This document shows, one piece after another, positions 1 to 6,674 of a stretch of 10,214 bases of DNA. Made by a program: the position numbers and the translations under genes. Location of the stretch: the NCBI GenBank assembly GCA_041595355.1, contig JBFHKO010000084.1, forward strand, positions 1 through 10,214, read 5' to 3'. Each line of letters begins with the position of its first letter. Positions within the stretch are counted from its first letter, which is position 1. Origin of the DNA: JBFHKO01 sp041595355 (GTDB lineage: Bacteria > Pseudomonadota > Gammaproteobacteria > Enterobacterales > Aeromonadaceae). A model generated the notes under the pieces. It had not been told where the DNA came from and did no database searches. It saw nothing but the letters and a program-made list of their open reading frames with translations.

Positions 1-12
1 CGTTGCAGATGT

Positions 13-89
<77 letters not shown>

Positions 90-95
90 CCTTTC

Positions 96-119
96 AAACC
101 CTCGCCTCGGCGGGGGTTT
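96..119 (+). terminator. Probable terminator of the tRNA-Pro transcript
   Basis: An inverted repeat begins 6 nt after the tRNA CCA end. AAACCCTCGCC (96-106) can pair with GGCGGGGGTTT (109-119) through one T-G wobble, leaving a very short loop that in practice opens by a base pair. The downstream strand ends in only three T before C, so the U-tract is poor, although the pyrimidine-rich run at 144-172 follows. It is GC-rich and well placed for a tRNA terminator. It might also stop transcripts arriving from the regulator gene on the other strand, for which no better terminator is visible. Confidence 0.6.
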
Positions 120-143
120 CTGCGTTTATGGCGCCTCTCCCTG

Positions 144-172
144 CTTTTTTTCTCTTCTTTCTCTCTTTCTCC
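144..172 (+). repeat. Homopyrimidine tract
   Basis: Twenty-nine consecutive pyrimidines, including a run of seven T, lie between the tRNA hairpin and the end of the cysB-like gene. The opposite strand is pure purine and would form the 3' untranslated end of the cys operon transcript. The tract could be a remnant U-rich region or a triplex-prone stretch. No function can be assigned from sequence alone. Confidence 0.5.
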
Positions 173-204
173 GGCACACCGTGCTTGTCGGCGCGTCGCC
201 GGTC

Positions 205-1152
205 TCAGATCTCGTAATCCGGCTGCGCCTCGGTGCCGAACACCCGGGCCTGGATGTCGACCAGTGACAGGGCCGGGTTGCACAGCTGGATGAAGCGCCA
301 GGCGAAGTTGTGCTGAAAATGGCCCTTGTTGAGGCCAATCCAGGCGGTGTTGGCCGCGAACAGGTGGCTGGCATCCAGCAGCAGCAGGCCGGCGTCGCGG
401 CGGGCATCGAAGGCCATGTCCGCCAGTATGCCGATGCCCATGTCGAGCTCCACATAGGTTTTTATGACATCCGAGTCCTGGGCGGTGAGCCGTATATCCG
501 GCTTCAGGCCGGCCCCGGCGAAGGCCTCGTCCACCCGCCCGCGACCGGTCAGGCCGCTCTGGTAGGTGATGATGGGCCATTCGGCCAATGCCGCCAGCGT
601 CAGCGCCGGCAGGCGGGTCAGGGGGTGCTGGTCCGGCACCACTATGCCGTGATGCCAGCGGTAGTAGGGGAAGGCCACCACGCCATCGCTGTGGTCGAGG
701 CGCTCGCTGCTGATGCCGATGTCGATGTCGCCGATCTGCAGCAGGCGCACTATCTCGTCGGGGCTGCCCTGGCACAGCTCCAGCTCCACCAGGGGGAAGA
801 GCTGGCGAAACTCCTTCACCACCCGCGGCAGGGCATAGCGTGCCTGGGTGTGGGTGGTGGCGACATGCAGGCGCCCATGCTGGCGGTTGGCGAAGGTTTC
901 CGCCAGCTTGCGGATGTTGCCGGCATCGTTCAGCATCCGCTCCACCAGAATGAGCATCTCCTTGCCCGGGGCCGTCATGCCCAGCAACCGTTTGCCGTGG
1001 CGGATGAACAGCGCTATGCCCAGCTCCTCTTCCAGCTCGCGGATATGGCGACTGACGCCCGACTGGGACGTATAGAGGGCGTTGGCCACCTCGGTGAGGT
1101 TGTAGTCCCGGCGCGCCGCTTCGCGGATGATGCGCAGTTGTTGAAAGTTCAC
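205..1152 (-). CDS. cysB: CysB-family LysR-type regulator of sulfur assimilation
   Basis: This 315-aa LysR-type regulator has an N-terminal winged HTH (about residues 1-60, with TSQSGVSRHIRELEEELG) and a CysB-type effector domain (about 90-300). The CysB signature TTHTQARYALP spans 99-109. Residues corresponding to the sulfate/acetylserine pocket of enteric CysB fall at the same numbers: T100, T102, Q103, S149 (Thr in E. coli) and T202. In the family, N-acetylserine activates the protein and sulfide or thiosulfate opposes activation. The start is GTG at 1150-1152, preceded by AGGAG about 8 nt upstream. The gene lies 21 bp after cysA, so it is probably cotranscribed with the transporter. The N-terminus (MNFQQLR..REA..R..NLTEVANALYTSQ) recalls betaproteobacterial CysB proteins more than E. 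coli CysB. The enteric HTH proline after TSQ is Ser31 here. A Cbl-like paralogue is the alternative; family assignment is firm, while CysB versus Cbl is less sure. Confidence 0.88.
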   Translation of the reverse strand: MNFQQLRIIREAARRDYNLTEVANALYTSQSGVSRHIRELEEELGIALFIRHGKRLLGMTAPGKEMLILVERMLNDAGNIRKLAETFANRQHGRLHVATTHTQARYALPRVVKEFRQLFPLVELELCQGSPDEIVRLLQIGDIDIGISSERLDHSDGVVAFPYYRWHHGIVVPDQHPLTRLPALTLAALAEWPIITYQSGLTGRGRVDEAFAGAGLKPDIRLTAQDSDVIKTYVELDMGIGILADMAFDARRDAGLLLLDASHLFAANTAWIGLNKGHFQHNFAWRFIQLCNPALSLVDIQARVFGTEAQPDYEI

Positions 1153-1173
1153 GCTGTCGGCTCCTGCTGAGAG

Positions 1174-2241
1174 TCAGATGTCATAGTCGGGATAGCACTG
1201 GGCCTGACGGGCGCTTAGCCGCACCACCTCGCCCTGCCGATGCGCCTGCAGCGCGGCCCTGGGCAATTCCGCCTCGAATAGTGTCCCATCCAGGCCGCCG
1301 ATGCCACGCAACTCGACCCGGGTATGGGGCCCCATGGGCAGCAGCCGCTCTATGATGGCGCTCACTCCGGAGTCGGCATCGGCGGGCAACAGCTGCAGTT
1401 CGTGGGGGCGCACATAGGCCACCGCCTGGCTGCCCTGGCGCAGGGTGGCGTGATGCACGGCGGTCAGGGTCTGGTTGCCGATATCGAGCCGGCCGTCGTG
1501 GACGCGGCCCCGGAACAGGTTGACGCTGCCGAGGAAGCGATGCACGAAGGGCGAGGCCGGTTGATCATAGACCTCGGCCGGCGTACCCACCTGTTCGACA
1601 CGGCCGGCATTCATCAGCACCACCCGATCCGCCACCTCCAGCGCCTCCTCCTGATCATGGGTGACGAACAGGCTGGTGACGTGCAGCTCGTCATGCAGGG
1701 TGCGCAGCCAGCGGCGCAGCTCCTTGCGCACCTGGGCATCCAGGGCTCCGAAGGGCTCGTCCAGCAGCAGCACCCGCGGCTCCACCGCCAGGGCCCGGGC
1801 CAGCGCCACCCGTTGGCGCTGGCCGCCGGAGAGCTGCGCCGGGTGGCGGGCGGCGAGATGCCCCAGTTGCACCAGCTCCAGCAGCGTTTTGACCCTGGCC
1901 TGGATCTGGGCTTCCCGTGGTCGCTCCCGACGCGGCTTGACGCGCAGGCCGAAGGCCACGTTCTCGAAGACCGTCAGGTGGCGGAACAGGGCGTAATGCT
2001 GGAACACGAAGCCGACGTTGCGTTCGCGCACCGGCAGCCTGGAGGCATCCTCGCCCTGAATGAGGATACGCCCCTGGTCGGCCTGCTCCAGGCCGGCGAT
2101 GATGCGCAGCAGGGTGGTCTTGCCGCACCCCGAGGGGCCGAGCAGGGCCACCAGCTCGCCATGGCGAAAGTCGAGATTGATGTCGTGCAGGGCGGCAAGC
2201 TGATGGAATTGCTTGCTCAACCGTTGAACCTGAATAGTCAT
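1174..2241 (-). CDS. cysA: CysA, sulfate/thiosulfate ABC importer ATPase
   Basis: This 355-aa cytoplasmic ATPase would power sulfate and thiosulfate import through CysTW. Visible motifs are Walker A GPSGCGKT (35-42), the Q-loop glutamine (81), the signature LSGGQ (137-141), Walker B VLLLDEP (157-163) and the H-loop histidine (195). A C-terminal TOBE-type regulatory region follows (about 240-350). FVFQHYALFRHLTVFENVAFGL is characteristic of the CysA subfamily. The ATG at 2239-2241 is preferred over an in-frame extension of 15 codons because it has a strong SD (AAGGAAG) ending about 7 nt upstream and the family N-terminus begins MTIQV. The SD overlaps the end of cysW, with 13 bp between the genes, which suggests coupled translation. 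The protein ends in PDYDI, nearly the same as the C-terminus of the following regulator. Confidence 0.97.
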   Translation of the reverse strand: MTIQVQRLSKQFHQLAALHDINLDFRHGELVALLGPSGCGKTTLLRIIAGLEQADQGRILIQGEDASRLPVRERNVGFVFQHYALFRHLTVFENVAFGLRVKPRRERPREAQIQARVKTLLELVQLGHLAARHPAQLSGGQRQRVALARALAVEPRVLLLDEPFGALDAQVRKELRRWLRTLHDELHVTSLFVTHDQEEALEVADRVVLMNAGRVEQVGTPAEVYDQPASPFVHRFLGSVNLFRGRVHDGRLDIGNQTLTAVHHATLRQGSQAVAYVRPHELQLLPADADSGVSAIIERLLPMGPHTRVELRGIGGLDGTLFEAELPRAALQAHRQGEVVRLSARQAQCYPDYDI

Positions 2242-2254
2242 GGTGCATCTTCCT

Positions 2255-3091
2255 TCAGTGGTGGCCGGAGCCGCGCAGGCGGGCAATGAGGCTTTCGCCG
2301 ATCAGCAGCAGTATGCCGAACAGGGCCAGCAGGCTGGCCACGGCGAAGGCCGCAGCCGACTGGTATTCGTTGTAGAGGATCTCGATATGCAGGGGCAGGG
2401 TGTTGGTCTGGCCGCGAATGTGGCCCGAGACCACGCTGACGGCGCCGAACTCACCCACCGCGCGGGCGGTGCTGAGCAGCAGGCCGTATAGCAGGCTCCA
2501 GCGAATGCCGGGCAGGGTGACCCGCCAGAAGGTTTGCCAGCCACTGGCGCCCAGCACCGGGGCGGCCTCCTCCTCTTCGGCGCCCCGGGCCTCCATCTGC
2601 GGCAGCAACTCGCGCACCACGAAGGGCACCGTGATGAAGGTGGTGGCCAGCACGATGCCCGGGGTGGCGAAGATGATCTTCAGATCATGGGCGCTCAACC
2701 ACTCGCCGAACCAGCCGCGACTGCCGAACAGCAGCACGAACATCAGGCCGGCGATCACCGGCGACACCGAAAAGGGCAGGTCGATGAGGGTGATGAGCCA
2801 CTGGCGGCCCGGGAAACGGAAGCGGGCGATGGCCCAGGCGGCAGCGAGACCGAAGAGCAGGTTGAAGGGCACCGACAGCAGGGTCACCAGCGCCGTCAGG
2901 CCCAGTGCCTTGAGGGCGTCGCTCTCGCTGATCGCCAGCCAGAAGATGGCCACGCCCTGGCGGAATGCCTCGATGAAGACGGTGGCCAGCGGCAGCAGCA
3001 GCAGGGCCAGGAACCAGCTGACGCCCAGGGTGATGAGCAGGCCGCGCACCCAGAGGGGCTCGCGGGCAGCGGCTTGGGGATGGGGGTTCAT
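2255..3091 (-). CDS. cysW: CysW, sulfate/thiosulfate ABC permease subunit
   Basis: This 278-aa inner-membrane permease pairs with CysT to form the sulfate channel. Hydrophobic segments lie near residues 17-41, 62-88, 98-124, 142-160, 197-222 and 245-270, six spans as expected for this family. The cytoplasmic EAA loop that docks on CysA is visible at about 174-194 (EEAAPVLGASGWQTFWRVTLP, with E175, A176, A177, G181, L193 and P194). IDLPFSVSPVIAGLMF and ARAVGEFGAVSVVSG are typical of CysW. The ATG overlaps the cysT TGA in an ATGA arrangement at 3088-3091, so its translation is probably coupled to cysT. The length is normal and nothing is missing. Confidence 0.96.
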   Translation of the reverse strand: MNPHPQAAAREPLWVRGLLITLGVSWFLALLLLPLATVFIEAFRQGVAIFWLAISESDALKALGLTALVTLLSVPFNLLFGLAAAWAIARFRFPGRQWLITLIDLPFSVSPVIAGLMFVLLFGSRGWFGEWLSAHDLKIIFATPGIVLATTFITVPFVVRELLPQMEARGAEEEEAAPVLGASGWQTFWRVTLPGIRWSLLYGLLLSTARAVGEFGAVSVVSGHIRGQTNTLPLHIEILYNEYQSAAAFAVASLLALFGILLLIGESLIARLRGSGHH

Positions 3092-3927
3092 GGGCGCAGC
3101 CCTCCGATACGCTGCCAGCTCCAGGCTTGCAGCTGGTTGATGACAAGCAGCAGTACGAAGGAGAGACCGAGCATCACCACGGCGATGGCCGAGGCGCCCG
3201 CATAATCGTATTGCTCCAGATGACTCATGATCATCAGCGGGGCGATCTCCGAGACCATGGGCAGGTTGCCGGCGATGAAGATGACCGAGCCGTATTCACC
3301 TATGCCGCGGGCAAAGGCGAGGGCGAAGCCGGTGAGCAGGGCCGGCAGCAGGGTTGGCCAGATGACGCGTATCCAGGTCTGCAGGCGGTTGGCCCCCAGG
3401 CTGGCGGCGGCTTCCTCCAGCTCCGGCTCCGCTTCCTTGAGCACGGGCTGCAGGGTCCGGACCACGAACGGCAGGCCGATGAAGGTCAGGGCGATGACCA
3501 CGCCGGCGGGGTTGTAGGCCAACTGGATGCCGGCGGGGGCCAGCAGCTGTCCGAGCCAGCCATTGCCGGCAAAGATGGCGCACAGGGCGATGCCGGAGAC
3601 AGCGGTGGGCATGGCGAAGGGGAGATCAATCAGCGCATCCACCAGTCGGCGACCGGGGAAGCGATAGCGCACCAGTATCCAGGCCAGTATCAAACCGAAC
3701 AGGGTGTTGAGCAGGGCGGCGATCGCGGCGGAGACGAAACTCAGGCGAAAAGAGGCCAGCACCCGCGGACGGCTGATGATCTGCCAGAAGTCGGCGGCAC
3801 TCAGGTGGGTGACGCTGTAGAGCACCAGGGCTGCCAGCGGCAACAGCACCACCAGCCCCAGATAGAGGAGCGTGAAGCTCAGCGTGGGCATGAAGCCCGG
3901 TATGACCGAGGGGGAACGCAGGCGCAT
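3088..3927 (-). CDS. cysT: CysT (CysU), sulfate/thiosulfate ABC permease subunit
   Basis: This 279-aa inner-membrane permease is the partner of CysW. Hydrophobic spans lie near residues 13-38, 59-86, 96-121, 141-158, 193-218 and 245-267. The EAA loop is at about 171-191 (E172, A173, A174, G178, P191). LIDLPFAMPTAVSGIAL and ARGIGEYGSVIFIAGN are typical of the family. An in-frame ATG 22 codons upstream exists, but the start at 3925-3927 has AAGGAG about 6 nt before it and gives the usual N-terminus just ahead of the first membrane span. It is separated from sbp by 78 bp containing a palindrome, the only sizeable gap inside the operon, and overlaps cysW by 4 bp. Confidence 0.96.
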   Translation of the reverse strand: MRLRSPSVIPGFMPTLSFTLLYLGLVVLLPLAALVLYSVTHLSAADFWQIISRPRVLASFRLSFVSAAIAALLNTLFGLILAWILVRYRFPGRRLVDALIDLPFAMPTAVSGIALCAIFAGNGWLGQLLAPAGIQLAYNPAGVVIALTFIGLPFVVRTLQPVLKEAEPELEEAAASLGANRLQTWIRVIWPTLLPALLTGFALAFARGIGEYGSVIFIAGNLPMVSEIAPLMIMSHLEQYDYAGASAIAVVMLGLSFVLLLVINQLQAWSWQRIGGLRP

Positions 3928-3984
3928 GGCCACTCCTTGTCTTGTCGTGTTGATGGGGGGCTGATGCGAGGGGGGGCGCGACGT

Positions 3985-4005
3985 GGCGCCCACCCGGGCG
4001 CCCGG
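3985..4005 (-). promoter_or_regulatory. Palindromic sequence between sbp and cysT
   Basis: Immediately after the sbp stop codon lies a perfect 12-bp palindrome CCGGGCGCCCGG (3994-4005). Alternatively, the two copies of GGCGCC (3985-3990 and 3997-4002) can form a 6-bp stem with a 6-nt loop. No T-run follows on the minus strand, so it is not a canonical intrinsic terminator. Hairpins in this position in binding-protein-dependent transport operons often protect the upstream message from 3' decay and raise binding protein output relative to the permease. That role here is inference. Confidence 0.45.
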
Positions 4006-5004
4006 TTACTGCGGCGGCAGGTAGAGCTGGTCGAACAGACCGCCAGTGTCGAAATGTTTCTTCTGGGCCTGCTCCCAGCTGCCCTCCAGATCCCGTACCG
4101 TAAACAATGCCAGCCGGGGGAACTGGCTGGCGTAGCGGGCGGCCACTGCCGGATCGGTGGGGCGGTAGTGGTGCCGGGCCACCAGGTTTTGTCCCGTCTC
4201 GGAGTAGAGGTAGGCCAGGTAGGCCTTGGCCTGGGCCTCGGTGCCATGCTTGCGCACGTTCTTGTCCACCACCGCCACCGGGAGCTCGGCCAGGATGGAA
4301 ACCGAGGGGGTGATGAGCTCGAATCGATCCTTGCCCAGTTGCTGCAGCACCAGGTGGGCCTCGCTCTCCCAGGTCAGCAGCACATCGCCCAGGCCGCGCT
4401 CCACGAAGCTGGTGGTGGCGCCCCGGGCCCCGGAGTCCAGCACCTTGACGTTGTGGTAAAGCTGGCTTACGAAGGCCCGGGCTCCCGCCTCGCTGCCGCT
4501 GGCTTTCAGTGCATAGCCCCAGGCGGCCAGGTAGTTCCAGCGCGCCCCGCCGGAGGTCTTGGGATTGGGGGTGATGACGGCGACATCCGGGCGGATCAGA
4601 TCGCCCCAGTCGTGGATCTGCTTGGGGTTGCCCTTGCGCACCAGAAAGACGATGGTGGAGGCATAGGGGGTGGCATGGCCCGGCAGGCGCGCCTGCCAGT
4701 CGGGGGCTATCAGTCCCTGCTTGGCAATGGCGTCCACATCATAGGCCAGCGCCAGGGTGACCACGTCGGCCTCCAGGCCATCGATGACCCCCCGGGCCTG
4801 TTTGCCGGAGCCGCCATGGGACTGATTGACCCGCACCTGCTCACCGGTCTGAGCCTGCCAATGGCGGGCAAAGGCGCTGTTGAACTCCTGATAGAGCTCG
4901 CGGGTGGGATCGTAGGAGACATTCAGCAGGGTGACCTCGGCAGCCAGGGATGGGCCTGCCGTCAGGGCGGCGAATAACGCCAGGGCGGTGGGACGACTCA
5001 GCAT
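4006..5004 (-). CDS. sbp: Sbp, periplasmic sulfate-binding protein
   Basis: This 332-aa exported protein binds sulfate in the periplasm and delivers it to CysTW. A signal peptide covers residues 1-22 (short basic start, hydrophobic LALFAALTA, probable cleavage after LAA before EVTLL). Family ligand regions are all present: NVSYDPTREL (Asp of the first loop), QSHGGSGKQ, TPNPKTSGGARWNYLAAWGY, LDSGARGATTSFVERG and LLTWESEA. Together these correspond to the sulfate-coordinating Ser, Gly, Ala and Trp positions of Salmonella Sbp. Full length resembles E. coli Sbp; CysP (thiosulfate-binding) is a less likely alternative. The ATG at 5002-5004 has GAAGGAG about 7 nt upstream. That SD is embedded in a perfect hairpin (5012-5034). 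As first gene of the operon it likely carries the promoter upstream, in 5035-5137. Confidence 0.96.
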   Translation of the reverse strand: MLSRPTALALFAALTAGPSLAAEVTLLNVSYDPTRELYQEFNSAFARHWQAQTGEQVRVNQSHGGSGKQARGVIDGLEADVVTLALAYDVDAIAKQGLIAPDWQARLPGHATPYASTIVFLVRKGNPKQIHDWGDLIRPDVAVITPNPKTSGGARWNYLAAWGYALKASGSEAGARAFVSQLYHNVKVLDSGARGATTSFVERGLGDVLLTWESEAHLVLQQLGKDRFELITPSVSILAELPVAVVDKNVRKHGTEAQAKAYLAYLYSETGQNLVARHHYRPTDPAVAARYASQFPRLALFTVRDLEGSWEQAQKKHFDTGGLFDQLYLPPQ

Positions 5005-5011
5005 GGTGATA

Positions 5012-5034
5012 CTCCTTCATTCGGGATGAAGGAG
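5012..5034 (-). promoter_or_regulatory. Hairpin sequestering the sbp ribosome binding site
   Basis: On the minus strand, CTCCTTCAT (complement of 5026-5034) and ATGAAGGAG (complement of 5012-5020) are exact reverse complements with a 5-nt loop. The 3' arm contains the GAAGGAG Shine-Dalgarno that serves the sbp ATG at 5004. In the mRNA the anti-SD CUCCUUC would therefore mask the SD. This pairing is seen directly; regulation by temperature, a protein or an upstream competing fold is inference. The stem mixes AU and GC pairs, so it could open reversibly. The arm also contains an extra ATG that lacks its own SD. Confidence 0.65.
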
Positions 5035-5110
5035 AGCATGCCTGAGCCGATGTCCGGGGCTAACCAAGAAAAAACGCTTTCGTTATCTCAATGTTGTATA
5101 TGCACGGGTG
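5035..5110 (-). promoter_or_regulatory. Probable sbp operon promoter region
   Basis: This is the only non-coding stretch ahead of the sbp operon after the upstream gene's terminator, and it contains an AT-rich patch (about 5060-5104) unlike the surrounding GC-rich DNA. A TATACA -10-like hexamer lies on the minus strand at 5095-5100, but no good -35 stands 16-18 bp away. That would suit an activator-dependent (CysB-type) promoter. I could not identify a convincing CysB site, and CysB sites are too degenerate to call by eye. Confidence 0.35.
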
Positions 5111-5134
5111 GGGGCGGCGCTATCTTATCGCCCC
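5111..5134. repeat. GC-rich inverted repeat beside the terminator
   Basis: GGGGCG (5111-5116) and CGCCCC (5129-5134) form a 6-bp inverted repeat around the AT-richer 12-nt loop GCGCTATCTTAT. It lies just beyond the intrinsic terminator of the secreted-protein gene and upstream of the sbp promoter region. It may be a backup stem for termination or an operator-like site. No function is evident. Confidence 0.35.
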
Positions 5135-5137
5135 GCC

Positions 5138-5173
5138 AAAAAGCCACCCACTGCGAGTGCGACGTGGGTGGCT
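5138..5173 (-). terminator. Intrinsic terminator of the secreted-protein gene
   Basis: A perfect 10-bp stem, AGCCACCCAC (5142-5151) with GTGGGTGGCT (5164-5173), and a 12-nt loop lies 23 bp after the stop of the secreted-protein gene. Read on the minus strand it is followed by a T-run (complement of A at 5138-5142). There is no T-run on the plus strand, so it is directional. It insulates the sbp operon from upstream transcription. Confidence 0.88.
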
Positions 5174-5196
5174 GCGCTGGGGCCGTTCTGACCGGG

Positions 5197-6546
5197 TTAT
5201 TTTCCGCCTTTGCTGGAGGCCTGGAAGGAGAGGCTACCTTGTTTGAGCGCGGCTCCCCCGCTGGAGGGGCTGATGGCATCGCTGGCCGGCGAGTCTTCTA
5301 CTCCCTGGCTCTGCACCGAGATATCGACATCGTAGGTACCTTCTTTCGGTATGGTGTAGTTGGTGATGTAGTGGAGCACATTGCCATTCTCGTCTAGTTC
5401 CCAACGGATGTTGTTGGCACTGTCGACCGTCCTGACGTCGCCATTGATGCTCAGGCTCACGCTGTCATAGGGAGGCAGGAGGTGGCCGGCGCAATCGGTG
5501 AAGGTCCATTTGATGGGTAGCGTCGAGCCGACCTTGAACTGGCGACCGGCCACGCTCATGGGCGGCAGGGCATTGACCGTCAAGGCCACGTTGAAATCCG
5601 TCTGATCCCTCCCGGTGTGATCGGCCCCATCCTCCGCAGCTGTCGCGAGGGTGAATTGACCGATGCCGATGTCAGCGGTGGACAGAATGGTACTGGCATT
5701 GACATTCACACCGGCCTTGACCGACAAACTGGGCGTGGTCGCCGGTGTGGCGAGTTCGACAAGTTTGGCGCCTCTGCGGTCGGTGATCTCGGCCCGAATG
5801 GCCGTGATGCCGGTGCCGGCTCCCCCTTCTTCAGGATCAATGGCCTGCAGACTGACCGGGTAGTCGCCGTTCAGGCACAGACTCGGCGCTTCGGGCACGG
5901 ATGCGGCAACCGTGCTGCTGTCGCCCAGTTTCTCGAGGTTGACGTCGGGCGGCAAGGTATCCACGGCCGTGGGTGGGGTAACAACGACGCTGAAGGTCCT
6001 GTTTGCCGGGGAGTCAACACCGCTGGCGTCTGATGGATTCACCTTGATGATGATATCGTACTCACCCACCGGGACCTCATCCGTATTGGTATAGGTCAAA
6101 ATGACATCGATGTTGCCGGTGACGGGAGGGGTCAGTTGCGTGCTGGATGGAGTCAGGTCAATGGCACGCCGCAGGGCCGCCTCTTGAGCATCAGTCAGGG
6201 GGCTGCCCCCGGCAGATGCCACCGTGATGCTGCCCAGGCTTACGTCTACCGCAATGCTATCGCCGCTCCTGCCGTTACCAAAGACATAGGGCAGTGAGCT
6301 GTCGCAGCTGGCATTGATTTTGGCCGGGGGTGACAAAACCTTGAAGCTGGCGGTGCCTGAACCCAGGGCGGTGCGTACATAGGTATACGTGCCGGGCTGT
6401 GGCGTCGTTACCTGCAGTGCGCCATGGGTGCCGCAGGCCGGTTTGGCGGGCGCGGCCTCTGCCGTGACACTCAATGCCATCCCCAGCAGCAGCGTGCTCA
6501 TGCTGATGAGGGACACGGATTTTGACGGTAATCCTTTATGCGTCAT
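5197..6546 (-). CDS. Secreted beta-sandwich protein with a PxKF-like motif, function unknown
   Basis: I do not recognise this 449-aa protein as a named family member. It starts at ATG 6544-6546 with GGAG about 9 nt upstream. An in-frame extension of 43 codons lacks support, because the signal peptide begins at this Met (basic MTHKGLPSK, hydrophobic ISMSTLLLGMALSV, cleavage likely after AEA at 31). The mature chain is rich in Ser, Thr, Val, Gly and Pro with alternating hydrophobics, suggesting tandem Ig/cadherin-like beta domains (about 40-190, 200-325 and 326-445). Residues 337-358 (FKVGSTLPIKWTFTDCAGH) match the pattern of PxKF domains, with PIKW (344-347) instead of PxKF. Four cysteines (38, 81, 224, 352) could form disulfides. 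There is no C-terminal membrane anchor or sorting signal; it ends FQASSKGGK. A periplasmic or exported surface protein is likely. It forms its own transcription unit with a strong terminator, and base composition looks a little less GC-rich than its neighbours. Confidence 0.8.
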   Translation of the reverse strand: MTHKGLPSKSVSLISMSTLLLGMALSVTAEAAPAKPACGTHGALQVTTPQPGTYTYVRTALGSGTASFKVLSPPAKINASCDSSLPYVFGNGRSGDSIAVDVSLGSITVASAGGSPLTDAQEAALRRAIDLTPSSTQLTPPVTGNIDVILTYTNTDEVPVGEYDIIIKVNPSDASGVDSPANRTFSVVVTPPTAVDTLPPDVNLEKLGDSSTVAASVPEAPSLCLNGDYPVSLQAIDPEEGGAGTGITAIRAEITDRRGAKLVELATPATTPSLSVKAGVNVNASTILSTADIGIGQFTLATAAEDGADHTGRDQTDFNVALTVNALPPMSVAGRQFKVGSTLPIKWTFTDCAGHLLPPYDSVSLSINGDVRTVDSANNIRWELDENGNVLHYITNYTIPKEGTYDVDISVQSQGVEDSPASDAISPSSGGAALKQGSLSFQASSKGGK

Positions 6547-6674
6547 GATGTTTCTCCAGACCTTGATTGCGAGAAAAAGCGTTTCATCCATTGATCCATT
6601 TCGGTGCTCTTTGGTGCGCTCTGCCGGCGACCCTGTTGCGGTCGTTATACCTCCCATCCTGTTTTCAATCGTCA

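Noticed and set aside
171..202. CCGGC/GCCGG inverted repeat after the cysB-like gene as its terminator
   Set aside because: There are only five paired bases with a long loop, and the following minus-strand sequence is purine-rich rather than T-rich.
310..1170. A 286-codon open frame on the plus strand opposite the cysB-like gene
   Set aside because: It is the complement of a clear LysR-type gene, with a biased composition and no convincing ribosome binding site.
3127..4977. A 616-codon open frame on the plus strand opposite cysT and sbp
   Set aside because: It is antisense to two confidently identified genes. The translation is low-complexity (rich in Gly, Gln, Ala, His, Asp), as expected from the complement of GC-rich genes with few stops, and it has no recognisable domain.
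5026..5397. A 123-codon plus-strand open frame across the sbp leader and the end of the secreted-protein gene
   Set aside because: It crosses a terminator hairpin and the opposite-strand coding end, has no recognisable domain, and its N-terminus falls on the sbp leader hairpin.
6644..6668. TTGAAA and TATAAC hexamers on the minus strand upstream of the secreted-protein gene
   Set aside because: They are separated by only 13 bp, too short for a sigma-70 promoter, and no better -35 was found for the TATAAC element.
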